From an uncultured Pelagibacteraceae bacterium (lineage in GTDB: Bacteria > Pseudomonadota > Alphaproteobacteria > Pelagibacterales > Pelagibacteraceae), in contig CACFTX010000003.1 of the NCBI GenBank assembly GCA_902569405.1, positions 62,001 to 126,000 of the forward strand: a DNA stretch of 64,000 bases, written 5' to 3'. How positions within the stretch are numbered: position 1 is the stretch's first letter; each line of letters begins with the position of its first letter. This document shows, piece after piece, positions 37,285 to 47,252 of the stretch. The notes beneath the pieces were generated by a model that searched no databases, was not told the origin of the DNA, and saw only the letters and a list, made by a program, of their open reading frames with translations. A program made the translations under genes and the position numbers.

Positions 37285-38619
37285 ATGGAAAAAAAAGTAT
37301 TTATTAAAACATTAGGCTGTCAGATGAATGAATATGATTCAAATCGTATTTATGATTCTATAAAAAAAATTGGTTTTGAAAAAGCTAAAAAACATGATGA
37401 TGCTAGTTGTTACATACTAAACACTTGCCACATAAGAGATAAATCTAAAGAAAAAGTTTATCATGAAGTTGGAAGGGTAAAGAAATTATATAGAAAAAAA
37501 AAAAAACCAATTATGATAGTTGCAGGATGTGTTGCTCAAGCTGAAAATAGTGAAATGCTTAAAAGAGAGCCTTACATTGATGTTGTGATAGGACCTCAAT
37601 CTTATCATAAAATTAATCAGATATTAAAAAGTTTTACAGAAAAAGAAAAAAAAGAAGAAACTGATTTTGATACAATTAAAAAATTTGAATATTTTGATAA
37701 AATTAAAAATACAAATAATAAAGTTTCATCTTTTTTAACTATACAAGAAGGATGTGATAAGTTTTGTCATTTTTGTGTTGTTCCTTTTACAAGAGGACCA
37801 GAATATTCAAGACCTTTTGATAAAATTATTAATGAGGCAGAAGAACTAATAAAAAATGGTACAAAAGAGATTACTTTGATAGGTCAAAATGTGAATGCCT
37901 ATTCTTATGAAAAAAATTCAAAAGTTTATAAAATTTCTAATTTAATTAGCGAGTTGGAAAAATTTTCTGAGTTAGAAAGGATAAGATATACAACTTCACA
38001 CCCTAGAGATATGACAGATGATTTGATTGAATGTTATTCTATAAATAAAAAATTAATGCCATTTATTCATTTACCAATTCAAAGTGGTTCTAATAAAATC
38101 TTAAAGTTAATGAATAGAAAGCATACTGTGGAAGAATATTTAAATATCTATGATAGGCTTAAGAAAATTAACCCTAAAGTAGAATTTTCAAGCGATTTTA
38201 TTATTTCATATCCTGGAGAAAAAGAAGAAGATTTTAATGATACAATTAATTTAATAAAAAAAATTAAATTTATAAATTCATATTCTTTTATTTTTAGCCC
38301 TAGACCAGGAACAAAGGCAGCAGAACTACAGTTGATTGATGATGAAATATCAAGAGAAAGATTAATTAAAATACAAAAAATTCTATTTTCACATCAATTA
38401 GAAATGAACAAATCATTCGAAAATAAATCAATTGATGTTTTGGTTGAAAATAAAATGCATGGACAAAACAAATTATTTGGAAGAAATATGTATTCAAATT
38501 CAGTAATTTTTGCAGCTAATGATGAAAACATTGGAAAAGTTATTAAAGTTAAAATAGAAAGTTGTAACCAAAATAGTTTATTTGGCAAAATTGCAAATAG
38601 CAACATGAAAGCAGCGTAA
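37285..38619 (+). CDS. miaB: tRNA-2-methylthio-N6-dimethylallyladenosine synthase MiaB
   Basis: MiaB is a radical-SAM methylthiotransferase acting on i6A37 of tRNA. The 444-residue protein has the N-terminal cluster domain with cysteines in TLGCQMNEYDS, ILNTCHIRD and VAGCVAQ, the radical-SAM CxxxCxxC motif in EGCDKFCHFCVVPFTRG near 152-168, and the C-terminal TRAM domain. Length is typical. It ends two bases before phoH, which uses TTG. Confidence 0.97.
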   Translation: MEKKVFIKTLGCQMNEYDSNRIYDSIKKIGFEKAKKHDDASCYILNTCHIRDKSKEKVYHEVGRVKKLYRKKKKPIMIVAGCVAQAENSEMLKREPYIDVVIGPQSYHKINQILKSFTEKEKKEETDFDTIKKFEYFDKIKNTNNKVSSFLTIQEGCDKFCHFCVVPFTRGPEYSRPFDKIINEAEELIKNGTKEITLIGQNVNAYSYEKNSKVYKISNLISELEKFSELERIRYTTSHPRDMTDDLIECYSINKKLMPFIHLPIQSGSNKILKLMNRKHTVEEYLNIYDRLKKINPKVEFSSDFIISYPGEKEEDFNDTINLIKKIKFINSYSFIFSPRPGTKAAELQLIDDEISRERLIKIQKILFSHQLEMNKSFENKSIDVLVENKMHGQNKLFGRNMYSNSVIFAANDENIGKVIKVKIESCNQNSLFGKIANSNMKAA

Positions 38620-38620
38620 T

Positions 38621-39631
38621 TTGACTAATACAGCTTATAAAAAACTAAATTCAGATCTTAAGTTTGTATATTCTGACAATAACACTCTTAGTATAATATT
38701 TCAAAATAATGAAGTATTGTTAGAAGTTGTTGGAGAATTTAATAATAATATAAAAGAGTTGGAAAGAATCACAGAAACTAAAATTTATTCAAGAGGTAAC
38801 TCTATATTAGTAAAGAGCACTCTTGAAAAAAATGAATTGGTAAAAAATGCTGTTAAATTTTTGTCAGAGCAATTGAAAATAAATGGAACTATAGAAAAAA
38901 AAGATATAATTTCATCAGTAAATAAATTTATGATTGATGAGAAAATAAATAATAGTGAAAAAAATATTGAGTATATAATTAAAACTCCTAAAAAATCTGT
39001 AATTCCAAGATCTGAAAAACAGAAAAATTATGTTAGAGCTTTGAGAGAAAGTGAAGTTATCATTTCAGCAGGACCAGCTGGAACTGGAAAAACATATTTA
39101 GCAGTCGCAGTAGCTTTAACTATGTTACTTGAAAAAAAAATTGAAAGAATAATTCTTTCTAGACCAGCCGTTGAAGCAGGTGAAAGATTGGGTTTTTTAC
39201 CAGGAGACATGAGAGAAAAAGTAGATCCATACTTGAGACCACTTTACGATTCTCTTTATGATTTGTTAGATTTTGAAAAAATTCAAAAAAAAATTGAAGT
39301 TGGAGATATAGAAATTGCACCATTAGCTTTTATGAGAGGTAGAACATTAAAAAATTCTTTTGCTATTTTAGATGAGGCGCAAAATGCAACTGATACACAA
39401 ATAAAAATGTTCTTAACTAGAATTGGTGAAAATTCAAAAATTGTTATTAATGGTGACCCTTCTCAAATTGATTTACCAAATAAATCTTTGTCAGGTTTGA
39501 ATAGATCAAAAAAATTATTAGGGCATTTAAATGAAATTTCAATTGTTGATTTTGATCATAGAGATGTTGTTAGACACCCTCTTGTTTCAAAAATTGTTAA
39601 AGCTTATGCTGACAATAATAGAAATGAATGA
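38621..39631 (+). CDS. PhoH-like ATPase
   Basis: The 336-residue protein starts with TTG at 38621, one base after the miaB stop; no in-frame ATG precedes the conserved region. It has a KH-like N-terminal part and the PhoH ATPase domain: ISAGPAGTGKTYLAVAVAL near 147-165 (Walker A), ILSRPAVEAGERLGFLPGD near 186, FAILDEAQNATDTQIKMFLTR near 247 (Walker B) and VINGDPSQIDLP near 276. In the order miaB-phoH-ybeY-lnt it is the usual partner of YbeY, implying RNA or ribosome quality control. It overlaps ybeY by four bases. Confidence 0.93.
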   Translation: MTNTAYKKLNSDLKFVYSDNNTLSIIFQNNEVLLEVVGEFNNNIKELERITETKIYSRGNSILVKSTLEKNELVKNAVKFLSEQLKINGTIEKKDIISSVNKFMIDEKINNSEKNIEYIIKTPKKSVIPRSEKQKNYVRALRESEVIISAGPAGTGKTYLAVAVALTMLLEKKIERIILSRPAVEAGERLGFLPGDMREKVDPYLRPLYDSLYDLLDFEKIQKKIEVGDIEIAPLAFMRGRTLKNSFAILDEAQNATDTQIKMFLTRIGENSKIVINGDPSQIDLPNKSLSGLNRSKKLLGHLNEISIVDFDHRDVVRHPLVSKIVKAYADNNRNE

Positions 39632-40062
39632 TAAGGGCTAACGTAGTAGTTGATTTCCCCAAGTGGAAAAAAAAGATTAAAAATCCTGAAAAATATTTAA
39701 GGTATAAGCTTAAAAAATTACAAAAAGTTTTAAGTTTTAAAAATAAAGAATTTTCTATTTTACTTACTAATAGTGAAAAAATGAAAAAACTAAATTATAA
39801 ATTTAGAAAAAAAAATAAAGTTACAGATGTGCTTTCATTTCCTATAAATAGCTCACCTAAAAAAAATATCTATATTGGAGATATTGCAATAAGTTTTGAA
39901 ATTATTAATAAAAGATCCATAGTTTCAGATTTTAATTATGAATTTGATAAAATTTGGATACATGGTTTTTTACATTTGATGGGATATGATCATAAAAAGA
40001 ATAAAGAGTATAAGAGGATGAATAAAAAAGAAAAATTAATATTAAATTATTTAGATAATTAA
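39628..40062 (+). CDS. ybeY: Endoribonuclease / rRNA maturation factor YbeY
   Basis: YbeY is a zinc endoribonuclease for 16S rRNA 3'-end maturation and ribosome quality control. The 144-residue protein has the signature HGFLHLMGYDH near 112-122 with the three zinc histidines in HxxxHxxxxxH order, and KVTDVLSFP near 65. It overlaps phoH by four bases (ATGA) and is followed after one base by lnt. The corC/hlyC gene that often lies between ybeY and lnt is absent. Confidence 0.93.
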   Translation: MIRANVVVDFPKWKKKIKNPEKYLRYKLKKLQKVLSFKNKEFSILLTNSEKMKKLNYKFRKKNKVTDVLSFPINSSPKKNIYIGDIAISFEIINKRSIVSDFNYEFDKIWIHGFLHLMGYDHKKNKEYKRMNKKEKLILNYLDN

Positions 40063-40063
40063 A

Positions 40064-41587
40064 TTGAAAATAAAATTAAATAATAAATTATTATTTTATT
40101 TAATACCTTTTTTTTTAGGTATAATATCTTCATTCAGTTTACCTCCATATAATTTATTCATATTAAATTTTTTAACATTTCCATTTTTTTTTATTTTTTT
40201 TATTTCTAATTTTAAAAAAAATAAATGGATATCGTTTTTGATTGGCTGGTTATTTGGATTTGGTTATTTTATTTCTAATATATATTGGATTACTAATTCT
40301 TTAACTTTTGAAGAAATTTTTAAACCATTAATTCCAATAGCATTTTTATTAATTCCTTTATTTCTTGGACTATTTTATGGTTTAGTAACTTATATATGTT
40401 CTTTTTTAAAATTAGATAAGAATTATAGTTCAATTATAATTTTTGCATTAATCTTGTCAGTTGTAGAGTTTATTAGGGGTAATATTTTAGGTGGGTTTCC
40501 TTGGAATTTAATTGCTTATACTTGGACGAAATACTTAGATTTTTTGCAAATTTTAACACTTATAGGGACTTATTCATTTAACTTGCTTTCAATTACACTT
40601 TTTTTAGCTCCCGCTGCAATCTTTTTTTATAAAACTTCAAAATCAAGAATAATATTAATTACTTTTTTGTTATTTTTAATAGGAGTAAATTTTTACTACG
40701 GTAAAAATGTAAGAGATAATTATGATAAAGCTCAAACTATTTATTTAGATTCTACTATTAAAATTGTTTCACCTAAAATTAAAATTGATAGATTTTTTCA
40801 AAATGAAGATCCTTCTATAATTATTAATGAATTAATCAATTTGAGTAAACCTGGTTTAGAAAGTACTATTTTTGTTCTTCCTGAAGGTATTCTTGCAAGT
40901 ATTTTTTTAGAAGATATTCATATTTATAAAAATTTTTTTAAATATAATTTTTTAGAGAATCATAAAATTTTATTAGGCATAAATAGTAATGAAAATTCAA
41001 AAATTTATAATTCTTTGGTAGTTTTAGATAATAATTTAAATGTTTTATCAAAATATAATAAAAATAAACTTGTTCCATTTGGTGAGTTTTTACCATTTGA
41101 AAAAATGTTATCAAAAATTGGTTTAAAAAAAATTACAAAAGGCTATGTTTCATTTAGTTCTTCAAATGATAGAGAAATTTTGAAAATAGATAATATTAAA
41201 TTTCTTCCACTTATTTGTTATGAAATAATCTATTCTGGCGAACTTAATAAAAGTATTGAAGAGTTTAATTTTATTATTAATATTTCTGAGGATGGGTGGT
41301 TTGGTAATACAATAGGCCCTCAGCAACATTTTTCACACTCAATATTTAGATCTATTGAAGAAGGTAAAGATTTAATTCGCTCTACAAATGGTGGTATTTC
41401 AGCCCATATAGATGCTACTGGTAAGGTGATAAATAAAATTAAATCAACTGAAAAGGGAGTTATTGAAGTTAAATCATACAAAGAAAATTCAAAAACTTTT
41501 TTTAGCACCAAAGGAAATAAGATTTTCTTTTACTTTTTATTTTTTTATATTATTTTAATTTTTTTTATAAAAAAAAAAGGGAGATAA
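40064..41587 (+). CDS. lnt: Apolipoprotein N-acyltransferase
   Basis: Lnt adds the third acyl chain to outer-membrane lipoproteins; several lipoprotein genes are in this window. The 507-residue protein starts with TTG at 40064. It has about seven N-terminal membrane helices and a nitrilase-like domain with [11 protein letters not shown] near 272 (catalytic glutamate), [16 protein letters not shown] near 333, [10 protein letters not shown] near 384 (catalytic cysteine), and a C-terminal membrane helix. [23 protein letters not shown] is the family block. It lies one base before metK. Confidence 0.95.
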   Translation: MKIKLNNKLLFYLIPFFLGIISSFSLPPYNLFILNFLTFPFFFIFFISNFKKNKWISFLIGWLFGFGYFISNIYWITNSLTFEEIFKPLIPIAFLLIPLFLGLFYGLVTYICSFLKLDKNYSSIIIFALILSVVEFIRGNILGGFPWNLIAYTWTKYLDFLQILTLIGTYSFNLLSITLFLAPAAIFFYKTSKSRIILITFLLFLIGVNFYYGKNVRDNYDKAQTIYLDSTIKIVSPKIKIDRFFQNEDPSIIINELINLSKPGLESTIFVLPEGILASIFLEDIHIYKNFFKYNFLENHKILLGINSNENSKIYNSLVVLDNNLNVLSKYNKNKLVPFGEFLPFEKMLSKIGLKKITKGYVSFSSSNDREILKIDNIKFLPLICYEIIYSGELNKSIEEFNFIINISEDGWFGNTIGPQQHFSHSIFRSIEEGKDLIRSTNGGISAHIDATGKVINKIKSTEKGVIEVKSYKENSKTFFSTKGNKIFFYFLFFYIILIFFIKKKGR

Positions 41588-41588
41588 T

Positions 41589-42752
41589 ATGAAAAAAAAT
41601 TTTTTATTTACAAGTGAATCGGTTTCAGAGGGACATCCGGACAAAGTATGTGATAGAATATCAGATATGGTAGTAGATTCGTATTTGAGTGCAGAACCTC
41701 AATCAAGAGTGGCTTGTGAAACTTTAACAACAACAAACAAAGTTGTTTTAGCCGGAGAAGTAAGAGGACCAGAGATTAAAAAAGATGATTTAATTCAAAA
41801 AGTTAGAGAATGCATAAAGGACATTGGTTATGACCAAGAAGGTTTTACTTGGAAAGATGCAACAAAGATAGAAAGTCATCTTCATTCACAATCTTCCGAT
41901 ATAGCTATGGGAGTAGATTCATCAGGAAATAAAGATGAAGGAGCTGGAGATCAAGGAATAATGTTTGGTTATGCATGTAATGAGACAGACGTGCTAATGC
42001 CAGCACCTATACATTATTCTCATAAAATTTTAAGATTAATGGCTGAAGACAGAAAATCAGGAAAGCTAAAAAATATTGAACCTGATTCAAAAAGCCAAAT
42101 AACTATAGAATATAAAGATGGAAAACCAGCAAATGTAAAATCAGTTGTAATTTCAACTCAACACTCAGCTGATGTTAATCAATCTCAAGTAAGAGAGCTA
42201 GTTAAGCCATATATTGAAAGATCTATTCCAAAAAACCTTTTAAATGGATTAGATGAAAATGAAATTTATGTAAACCCAACAGGTAATTTTGTAATTGGTG
42301 GTCCAGATGGAGATAGTGGATTAACAGGAAGAAAAATTATTGTAGATACATATGGAGGGGCAGCACCGCATGGCGGGGGGGCTTTCTCTGGAAAAGATCC
42401 TACAAAGGTTGACAGATCAGCAGCATATGCATCAAGATATCTTGCAAAAAATGTTGTTGCATCAAAAATTGCAGATAAGTGTTTAATTCAACTTGCTTAT
42501 GCAATAGGTGTATCAAAACCTTTATCAATTTATGTTGATCTTTATGACAATGATGAAGAAAAAAATAAACATGTAGAAAAATTAATTAATGAAAATTTTG
42601 ATTTAAGTCCTAGAGGAATTAGGGAAATGTTAGGCTTAAATAAAGCGATATATGAAAAAACAGCAGCATATGGTCATTTTGGAAGAGACGCAGAGTCAAA
42701 TGGTGCATTTTCTTGGGAAAAAACAGATAAAGCAGATATTTTTAATAAGTAA
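41589..42752 (+). CDS. metK: S-adenosylmethionine synthetase
   Basis: MetK makes S-adenosylmethionine from ATP and methionine. The 387-residue protein has [20 protein letters not shown] at the N-terminus, [12 protein letters not shown] near 118 and the P-loop-like [20 protein letters not shown] near 258-277. RBS AGGGAG (41578-41583) lies five bases before the ATG. There is no space for a SAM riboswitch before it. A seven-G run at 42375-42381 falls in the HGGGAFSG codons. SAM from here feeds RsmG, RsmI, MiaB and UbiE coded in this window. Confidence 0.98.
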   Translation: MKKNFLFTSESVSEGHPDKVCDRISDMVVDSYLSAEPQSRVACETLTTTNKVVLAGEVRGPEIKKDDLIQKVRECIKDIGYDQEGFTWKDATKIESHLHSQSSDIAMGVDSSGNKDEGAGDQGIMFGYACNETDVLMPAPIHYSHKILRLMAEDRKSGKLKNIEPDSKSQITIEYKDGKPANVKSVVISTQHSADVNQSQVRELVKPYIERSIPKNLLNGLDENEIYVNPTGNFVIGGPDGDSGLTGRKIIVDTYGGAAPHGGGAFSGKDPTKVDRSAAYASRYLAKNVVASKIADKCLIQLAYAIGVSKPLSIYVDLYDNDEEKNKHVEKLINENFDLSPRGIREMLGLNKAIYEKTAAYGHFGRDAESNGAFSWEKTDKADIFNK

Positions 42753-42798
42753 TTAAAGTTGAAAATATAAAAAAAATACATATATTCACTTAACATTG

Positions 42799-42836
42799 TT
42801 GAAATTTCAAAAATGGGCCTAGGCCCATTTTTTTTT
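42799..42836 (+). terminator. Intrinsic terminator between metK and nusA, possible nusA attenuator
   Basis: A ten-base-pair stem (arms 42809-42818 and 42823-42832, core ATGGGC / GCCCAT) around the loop CTAG is followed by a run of T to 42836. This is a strong rho-independent terminator for metK. It is only 15 bases before the nusA ATG, so any nusA transcript that starts upstream must cross it. A second palindrome TTGAAATTTCAA (42799-42810) overlaps its left arm by two bases and could compete in folding. Since NusA promotes intrinsic termination, feedback control is a reasonable inference. Confidence 0.85.
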
Positions 42837-42851
42837 GGAAGCGATAAAATT

Positions 42852-44405
42852 ATGCTGAATAAAAGAGCAGATAAATTGGAATTATTAAGAATTGCTGAAG
42901 CTGTAGCTTTAGAAAAATCTATAGATAAAGAGCTCATTATAGTTTCTATGGAAAATGGAATAGCAAAGGCAGCAAAGTCTAAATTTGGACAGGATAATGA
43001 AATAAAAGTTATAATTGATAGGGATAATGGGGATATAGGAATTTTTAGAAAGTTAATGATTGTTGAAAAACCCGAAAACACCAATATTGAAATAACTCTA
43101 AAAGATGCAGTAAAACTTAGTAAAGAAAATGAGGATAAAAAAATAGGAGACGAAGTTCTTCAAGTTTTACCTTCTTTTGATTTTGGAAGAATAGCAGCCC
43201 AAACTGCTAAGCAAGTTATTAATTTTAATGTAAGAGAAGCAGAAAGACAAAGACAGTTTAATGACTTTATTGATAAAAAAGATACAATTTTAAGTGGAAT
43301 AGTAAAACGTCTAGAGTTTGGAAATGTAATTGTGGATTTAGGTAAAGCAGAAGGAATAATTCAAAAAAATGAAATGATTCCAAGGGAAAATATTAAAGCT
43401 GGCGATCGTATAAAAGCATACTGTCATGATGTTAGGAGAGAAACTAGAGGACAGCAAATTTTTTTATCAAGGGCTCATCCAAAGTTTATGGAAAAATTAT
43501 TTATTCAAGAAGTTCCAGAAATTTACGATGGTTTAATTGAAATAAAATCATCAGCAAGAGATCCGGGAAGTAGAGCAAAGATCTGTGTAAAAGCAATTGA
43601 TACATCGCTAGATCCAGTTGGAGCTTGTGTTGGCATGAGAGGCTCAAGAGTTCAGGCAGTAGTTAACGAATTACAAGGAGAAAAAATTGATATTGTAAAC
43701 TGGTCAGAAGACCCAGCGCTAGTAGTTTCAAATGCTTTATCACCTGCAGAAGTTCAAAGAGTTAATGTTGATAATGATTTGAAAAAATTAGACGTAATTT
43801 TAACTGAAGAAAATCTGAGTAAAGCAATTGGTAGAAGAGGCCAGAATGTAAGATTGGCTACTAAGTTGCTTAATTATGAGATCAATATCATGACAGATCA
43901 AGAAGACTCAGAAAGAAGACAAATTGAATTTAAAGAAAAAACAGAAAATTTTGTAAAAAATTTAGAATTAGATGAAACTTTAGGACAATTGCTTGTGGCA
44001 GAAGGTTATTCAACCATAGATGATATTAAGGATAGTTCTGTGGAGTCATTAACTAAAATCGAAGGTATTGAAGAAGAAACAGCTAAAGCTTTAATAGATA
44101 GAGCAAAAGAATTTCATCAAAAAGATTTAGAAGAAATTTCTAACAAAATTAAAGATTTAGGATTAGAAAATGAACTTATAAACCATAAAGGATTAACACC
44201 AGGGATGTTGGTTACTTTAGGAGAGCAAAAAATTTTAAAATTGTCAGATTTTGCCGATTTAGCTTCTGATGAATTAACAGGAGGTTATGATATAATAAAA
44301 GGTGAAAGAGTTAGAATAAAAGGCTATTTAGAAGATTTTGCTTTATCTAAAAATGAAGCAGATGAACTTATTATGTCCGCAAGAAATAAAATTTACACCG
44401 ATTGA
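42852..44405 (+). CDS. nusA: Transcription termination/antitermination protein NusA
   Basis: NusA binds RNA polymerase and nascent RNA and controls pausing, termination and antitermination. I choose the ATG at 42852 (MLNKRADKLELLRIAEAVALEK, standard start); an in-frame ATG at 42813 lies inside the terminator hairpin. The 517-residue protein has the N-terminal domain, S1 domain (LSGIVKRLEFGNVIVDLG near 143), KH domains (DPVGACVGMRGSRVQAVVNEL near 256; AIGRRGQNVRLATKL near 325) and two C-terminal helix-hairpin-helix repeats. rimP, its usual upstream partner, and ylxR downstream are missing. Confidence 0.97.
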   Translation: MLNKRADKLELLRIAEAVALEKSIDKELIIVSMENGIAKAAKSKFGQDNEIKVIIDRDNGDIGIFRKLMIVEKPENTNIEITLKDAVKLSKENEDKKIGDEVLQVLPSFDFGRIAAQTAKQVINFNVREAERQRQFNDFIDKKDTILSGIVKRLEFGNVIVDLGKAEGIIQKNEMIPRENIKAGDRIKAYCHDVRRETRGQQIFLSRAHPKFMEKLFIQEVPEIYDGLIEIKSSARDPGSRAKICVKAIDTSLDPVGACVGMRGSRVQAVVNELQGEKIDIVNWSEDPALVVSNALSPAEVQRVNVDNDLKKLDVILTEENLSKAIGRRGQNVRLATKLLNYEINIMTDQEDSERRQIEFKEKTENFVKNLELDETLGQLLVAEGYSTIDDIKDSSVESLTKIEGIEEETAKALIDRAKEFHQKDLEEISNKIKDLGLENELINHKGLTPGMLVTLGEQKILKLSDFADLASDELTGGYDIIKGERVRIKGYLEDFALSKNEADELIMSARNKIYTD

Positions 44406-44415
44406 GTGATGAAAA

Positions 44416-46626
44416 ATGATAAAAAAAACAAAATTAACAATTTCAAGTACTGCCAAAAAATCAATAAAAAATATTGAATTTGCAAAAACTCAAAGTAAAA
44501 ATTCGGTAGTTATAGAAAAAAAAACTAATAAATTTTCTAACAAAAGTTCATTTAGTAGAGGTTCTAATACTCAAAGGTTTAAAGGTAGTTCATCTTTTCC
44601 ATCAAAAACTTCTCATGTTAAAAAGAGCTTTCCTTCAATATCTAATGATTTTGAAAAACGAAAACTTGCTGAGCAAAGAGCAACAAGAAGAATAAAGGGT
44701 GAAAAAGATTATAAGGATACTAAAGAAAAAAATATTACAAAAAAAAGAGAGCAAAAACTTACAATATCCGCAGCATTAAGTGATAAACTTGAAACAAGAG
44801 CAAGAAGTTTAGCTTCTTTAAAAAGAGCAAAACAAAAAGAAAACAGAGATCTTAAAAAAGATGAAAAACAAGAAAATTATAAAGCAGTTAAAAGAGATGT
44901 TAATATTCCTGAAGCAATTACGGTAAGAGAATTAGCAAATAGAATGGCAGAACAATCAGGCAGTGTAATAAAGCATCTTTTGGGCATGGGAGTTACTGTC
45001 ACAATAAATCAAACTCTTGCCGCAGATACAGCAGAATATTTAGTTAAAGAATTTGGACACAACCCAATAAGAGAAACTAAAGCTGAAGAAATTGTTAAAA
45101 AGATTAAAGACAATAGATCTGATAATTTAATAGATAGACCACCTATAGTTACTGTAATGGGTCATGTAGATCATGGTAAAACATCTGTATTAGATGTTTT
45201 GAGAAGTGCAAATGTAGTTTCAGGAGAATTTGGTGGAATTACTCAGCATATAGGTGCTTATCAAATTGAAAATAAAAAAAATAAACTTACTTTTATAGAC
45301 ACTCCAGGCCATGCAGCATTTACCGAGATGAGGGCAAGAGGATCAAAATTAACAGATATAGTAGTTTTAGTTGTAGCAGCAGATGATGGTGTTAAGCCTC
45401 AAACTATAGAGTCAATTAAACATGCAAAAGCAGCAAAAGTTCCTATAGTTGTAGCTATAAATAAATGTGATTTACCTGAAGCTGATCCACAAAAAGTTAA
45501 AAATCAATTATTGGAGCATGAACTTATAGCTGAAGAGCTTTCTGGAGACACTTTAATGGTTGAAATTTCAACTAAAACTAAAAAAAACTTAGATAAACTT
45601 ATTGAATCAATTGTTTTACAGTCAGAAATTTTAGATTTAAAAACTAACTTTGAATCAAACGCTTCTGGCGTAGTTCTAGAATCAAAAATTGATATAGGAA
45701 GAGGACCAGTAGCAACTGTTATAGTTACATCTGGAACTTTGAAAAAAGGTGATTATTTTGTAAGTGGTTTAAGATGGGGAAAAGCTAGAGCCTTAATAAA
45801 TGACAAAGGCAAAAACTTGGAAGAAGCATTTCCTTCTACTCCAGTTGAAATTTTGGGAATAAATGGTGCAGGAAAATCTGGAGATGATTTTTTAGTATTG
45901 AATAATGAAAAGGAAGCTAAAAAATTGTGGGAAACAAGAGTTGATGAGTCAAAACAAGGAAAAAACCCACTAACTTTTGCAACTCAAGAGTCAGCATTTA
46001 AAGATAAAATTTTAGAAGAATTAAATATTATAGTTAAAGCAGATGTTCATGGGTCATCGGAAGCTATTAAAGGAGCAATTAATCAAATAACTCATGATGA
46101 AGTAAAACCAAAAATTATTTTATCTGATATAGGAATGGTTACCGAGACAGATGTTACACTAGCAAAAGCATCAAATGCAGCACTTATTGCTTTTAACGTT
46201 AAACCAAGCAAAGAAGCAAAAAAACTAGCTGAAAAGGAAAAAATTACTATTTCATCTTATAATATAATTTATGAAGTTTTAGACTACATTAAGATGAGAA
46301 TGTCAGGTTTATTAGCTCCAGATGTTCAAGAAAAAGTTATTGGGTCAGCAGAAGTTCTAGAGATATTCAAAGTATCTAGTGTTGGAAAGGTTGCTGGATC
46401 CAAGGTCGTTGAGGGAGAGATTTTAAGTACATCAAATGCAAGATTAATTAGAGATGGTACTATAGTATATACTGGTAAAATTAACTCAATTTTTAGAGAA
46501 AAAAATCAAGCTAAACAAGTAAGCACAGGACAAGAGTGTGGTATAACTCTAAAAGATTTTAACGATTATCAAAAAAAAGATATAATTGAAGTGTTTAATT
46601 CTACATCAAAAGAAAGAATGATATAA
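44416..46626 (+). CDS. infB: Translation initiation factor IF-2
   Basis: IF-2 brings initiator tRNA to the small subunit. The 736-residue protein has a lysine- and serine-rich low-complexity N-terminus (about 1-160), the IF2_N helix domain ([19 protein letters not shown] near 165), the G domain with GHVDHGKTS near 250, DTPGHAAF near 296 and NKCD near 350, and the C-terminal domains that bind fMet-tRNA. It is short compared with E. coli (890) because the N-terminal region is reduced. It follows nusA by ten bases and precedes rbfA by one. Confidence 0.98.
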   Translation: MIKKTKLTISSTAKKSIKNIEFAKTQSKNSVVIEKKTNKFSNKSSFSRGSNTQRFKGSSSFPSKTSHVKKSFPSISNDFEKRKLAEQRATRRIKGEKDYKDTKEKNITKKREQKLTISAALSDKLETRARSLASLKRAKQKENRDLKKDEKQENYKAVKRDVNIPEAITVRELANRMAEQSGSVIKHLLGMGVTVTINQTLAADTAEYLVKEFGHNPIRETKAEEIVKKIKDNRSDNLIDRPPIVTVMGHVDHGKTSVLDVLRSANVVSGEFGGITQHIGAYQIENKKNKLTFIDTPGHAAFTEMRARGSKLTDIVVLVVAADDGVKPQTIESIKHAKAAKVPIVVAINKCDLPEADPQKVKNQLLEHELIAEELSGDTLMVEISTKTKKNLDKLIESIVLQSEILDLKTNFESNASGVVLESKIDIGRGPVATVIVTSGTLKKGDYFVSGLRWGKARALINDKGKNLEEAFPSTPVEILGINGAGKSGDDFLVLNNEKEAKKLWETRVDESKQGKNPLTFATQESAFKDKILEELNIIVKADVHGSSEAIKGAINQITHDEVKPKIILSDIGMVTETDVTLAKASNAALIAFNVKPSKEAKKLAEKEKITISSYNIIYEVLDYIKMRMSGLLAPDVQEKVIGSAEVLEIFKVSSVGKVAGSKVVEGEILSTSNARLIRDGTIVYTGKINSIFREKNQAKQVSTGQECGITLKDFNDYQKKDIIEVFNSTSKERMI

Positions 46627-46627
46627 A

Positions 46628-46996
46628 ATGACTAACAAACTAGGAAAACCAATTACTCAAAGACAATTACGAGTAGGAGAAATGATAAAACAGTCATTAG
46701 GAATGATATTTGTGAGAAATGAGGCAAAAGTTCCAGATCTAGAAACAAATAATATTACTGTGACAGAAGTTAAAATGAGTCAAGACCTAAAAATTGCCAA
46801 AGCTTTTGTTCTACCTTTAGGTGGAAAAAATGCAGAAGAAACAATTGAAAAGTTAAAAAAGAACTCTTTTTTAATTAGAAAAACTTTATCAAAAAAAATT
46901 ATAATGAAATTTTTACCAAAGATTCTCTTCGCAAAGGATGAATCATTTGATTATGCGGAAAAAATTGAAAATTTAATTAAACAAACAAATAAATAG
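46628..46996 (+). CDS. rbfA: Ribosome-binding factor A
   Basis: RbfA is a KH-fold factor that binds helix 1 of immature 16S rRNA. The 122-residue protein has QRQLRVGEMIKQSLGMIF near 11-28, ITVTEVKMSQDLKIAKAFVLPLG near 43-66 and the C-terminal RKTLSKKIIMKFLPKILFAKDESFDYAEKIENL, with the usual PxLxFxxDxSxxxxxxI pattern. It lies one base after infB and seven bases before rpsO. truB, which normally separates rbfA from rpsO, is absent. Confidence 0.95.
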   Translation: MTNKLGKPITQRQLRVGEMIKQSLGMIFVRNEAKVPDLETNNITVTEVKMSQDLKIAKAFVLPLGGKNAEETIEKLKKNSFLIRKTLSKKIIMKFLPKILFAKDESFDYAEKIENLIKQTNK

Positions 46997-47003
46997 GAAA
47001 AAA

Positions 47004-47252
47004 ATGATAAAAAAAGCAAAAGACTTATCTACACATGAGAAAGACACAGGTTCTTCAGAAGTGCAAATTGCGCTTTTAACTGAAAAAATAGAAACTCTCT
47101 CAAAACATGTAAAACAATTTAAAAAAGATAAGCATTCATCTGTCGGACTATTAAAAGCAGTAAATAGAAGAAAGAAATTATTAGATTATTTAAAAAAATA
47201 TAAAATTGACTCATATAAAAATGTTTTAACTAAATTAAATATAAGGAAGTAA
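47004..47252 (+). CDS. rpsO: Ribosomal protein S15
   Basis: S15 binds the central domain of 16S rRNA. The 82-residue protein keeps the signature HEKDTGSSEVQIALLTEKIETLSKHVKQFKKDKHS in residues 11-45 and RRKKLLDYLKKYKIDSYKNVLTKLNIRK at the end. It lacks about six residues at the N-terminus compared with the usual 88-89. The stop is followed directly by the pnp ATG with no spacer. In other bacteria rpsO and pnp are linked and cross-regulated. Confidence 0.97.
   Translation: MIKKAKDLSTHEKDTGSSEVQIALLTEKIETLSKHVKQFKKDKHSSVGLLKAVNRRKKLLDYLKKYKIDSYKNVLTKLNIRK

Noticed and set aside
41560-41589. SAM riboswitch before metK
   Set aside because: Only one base separates the lnt stop from the metK start, so there is no room for an aptamer leader.
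42813-42851. In-frame ATG upstream of nusA
   Set aside because: It lies within the terminator hairpin; the ATG at 42852 begins the standard NusA N-terminus.
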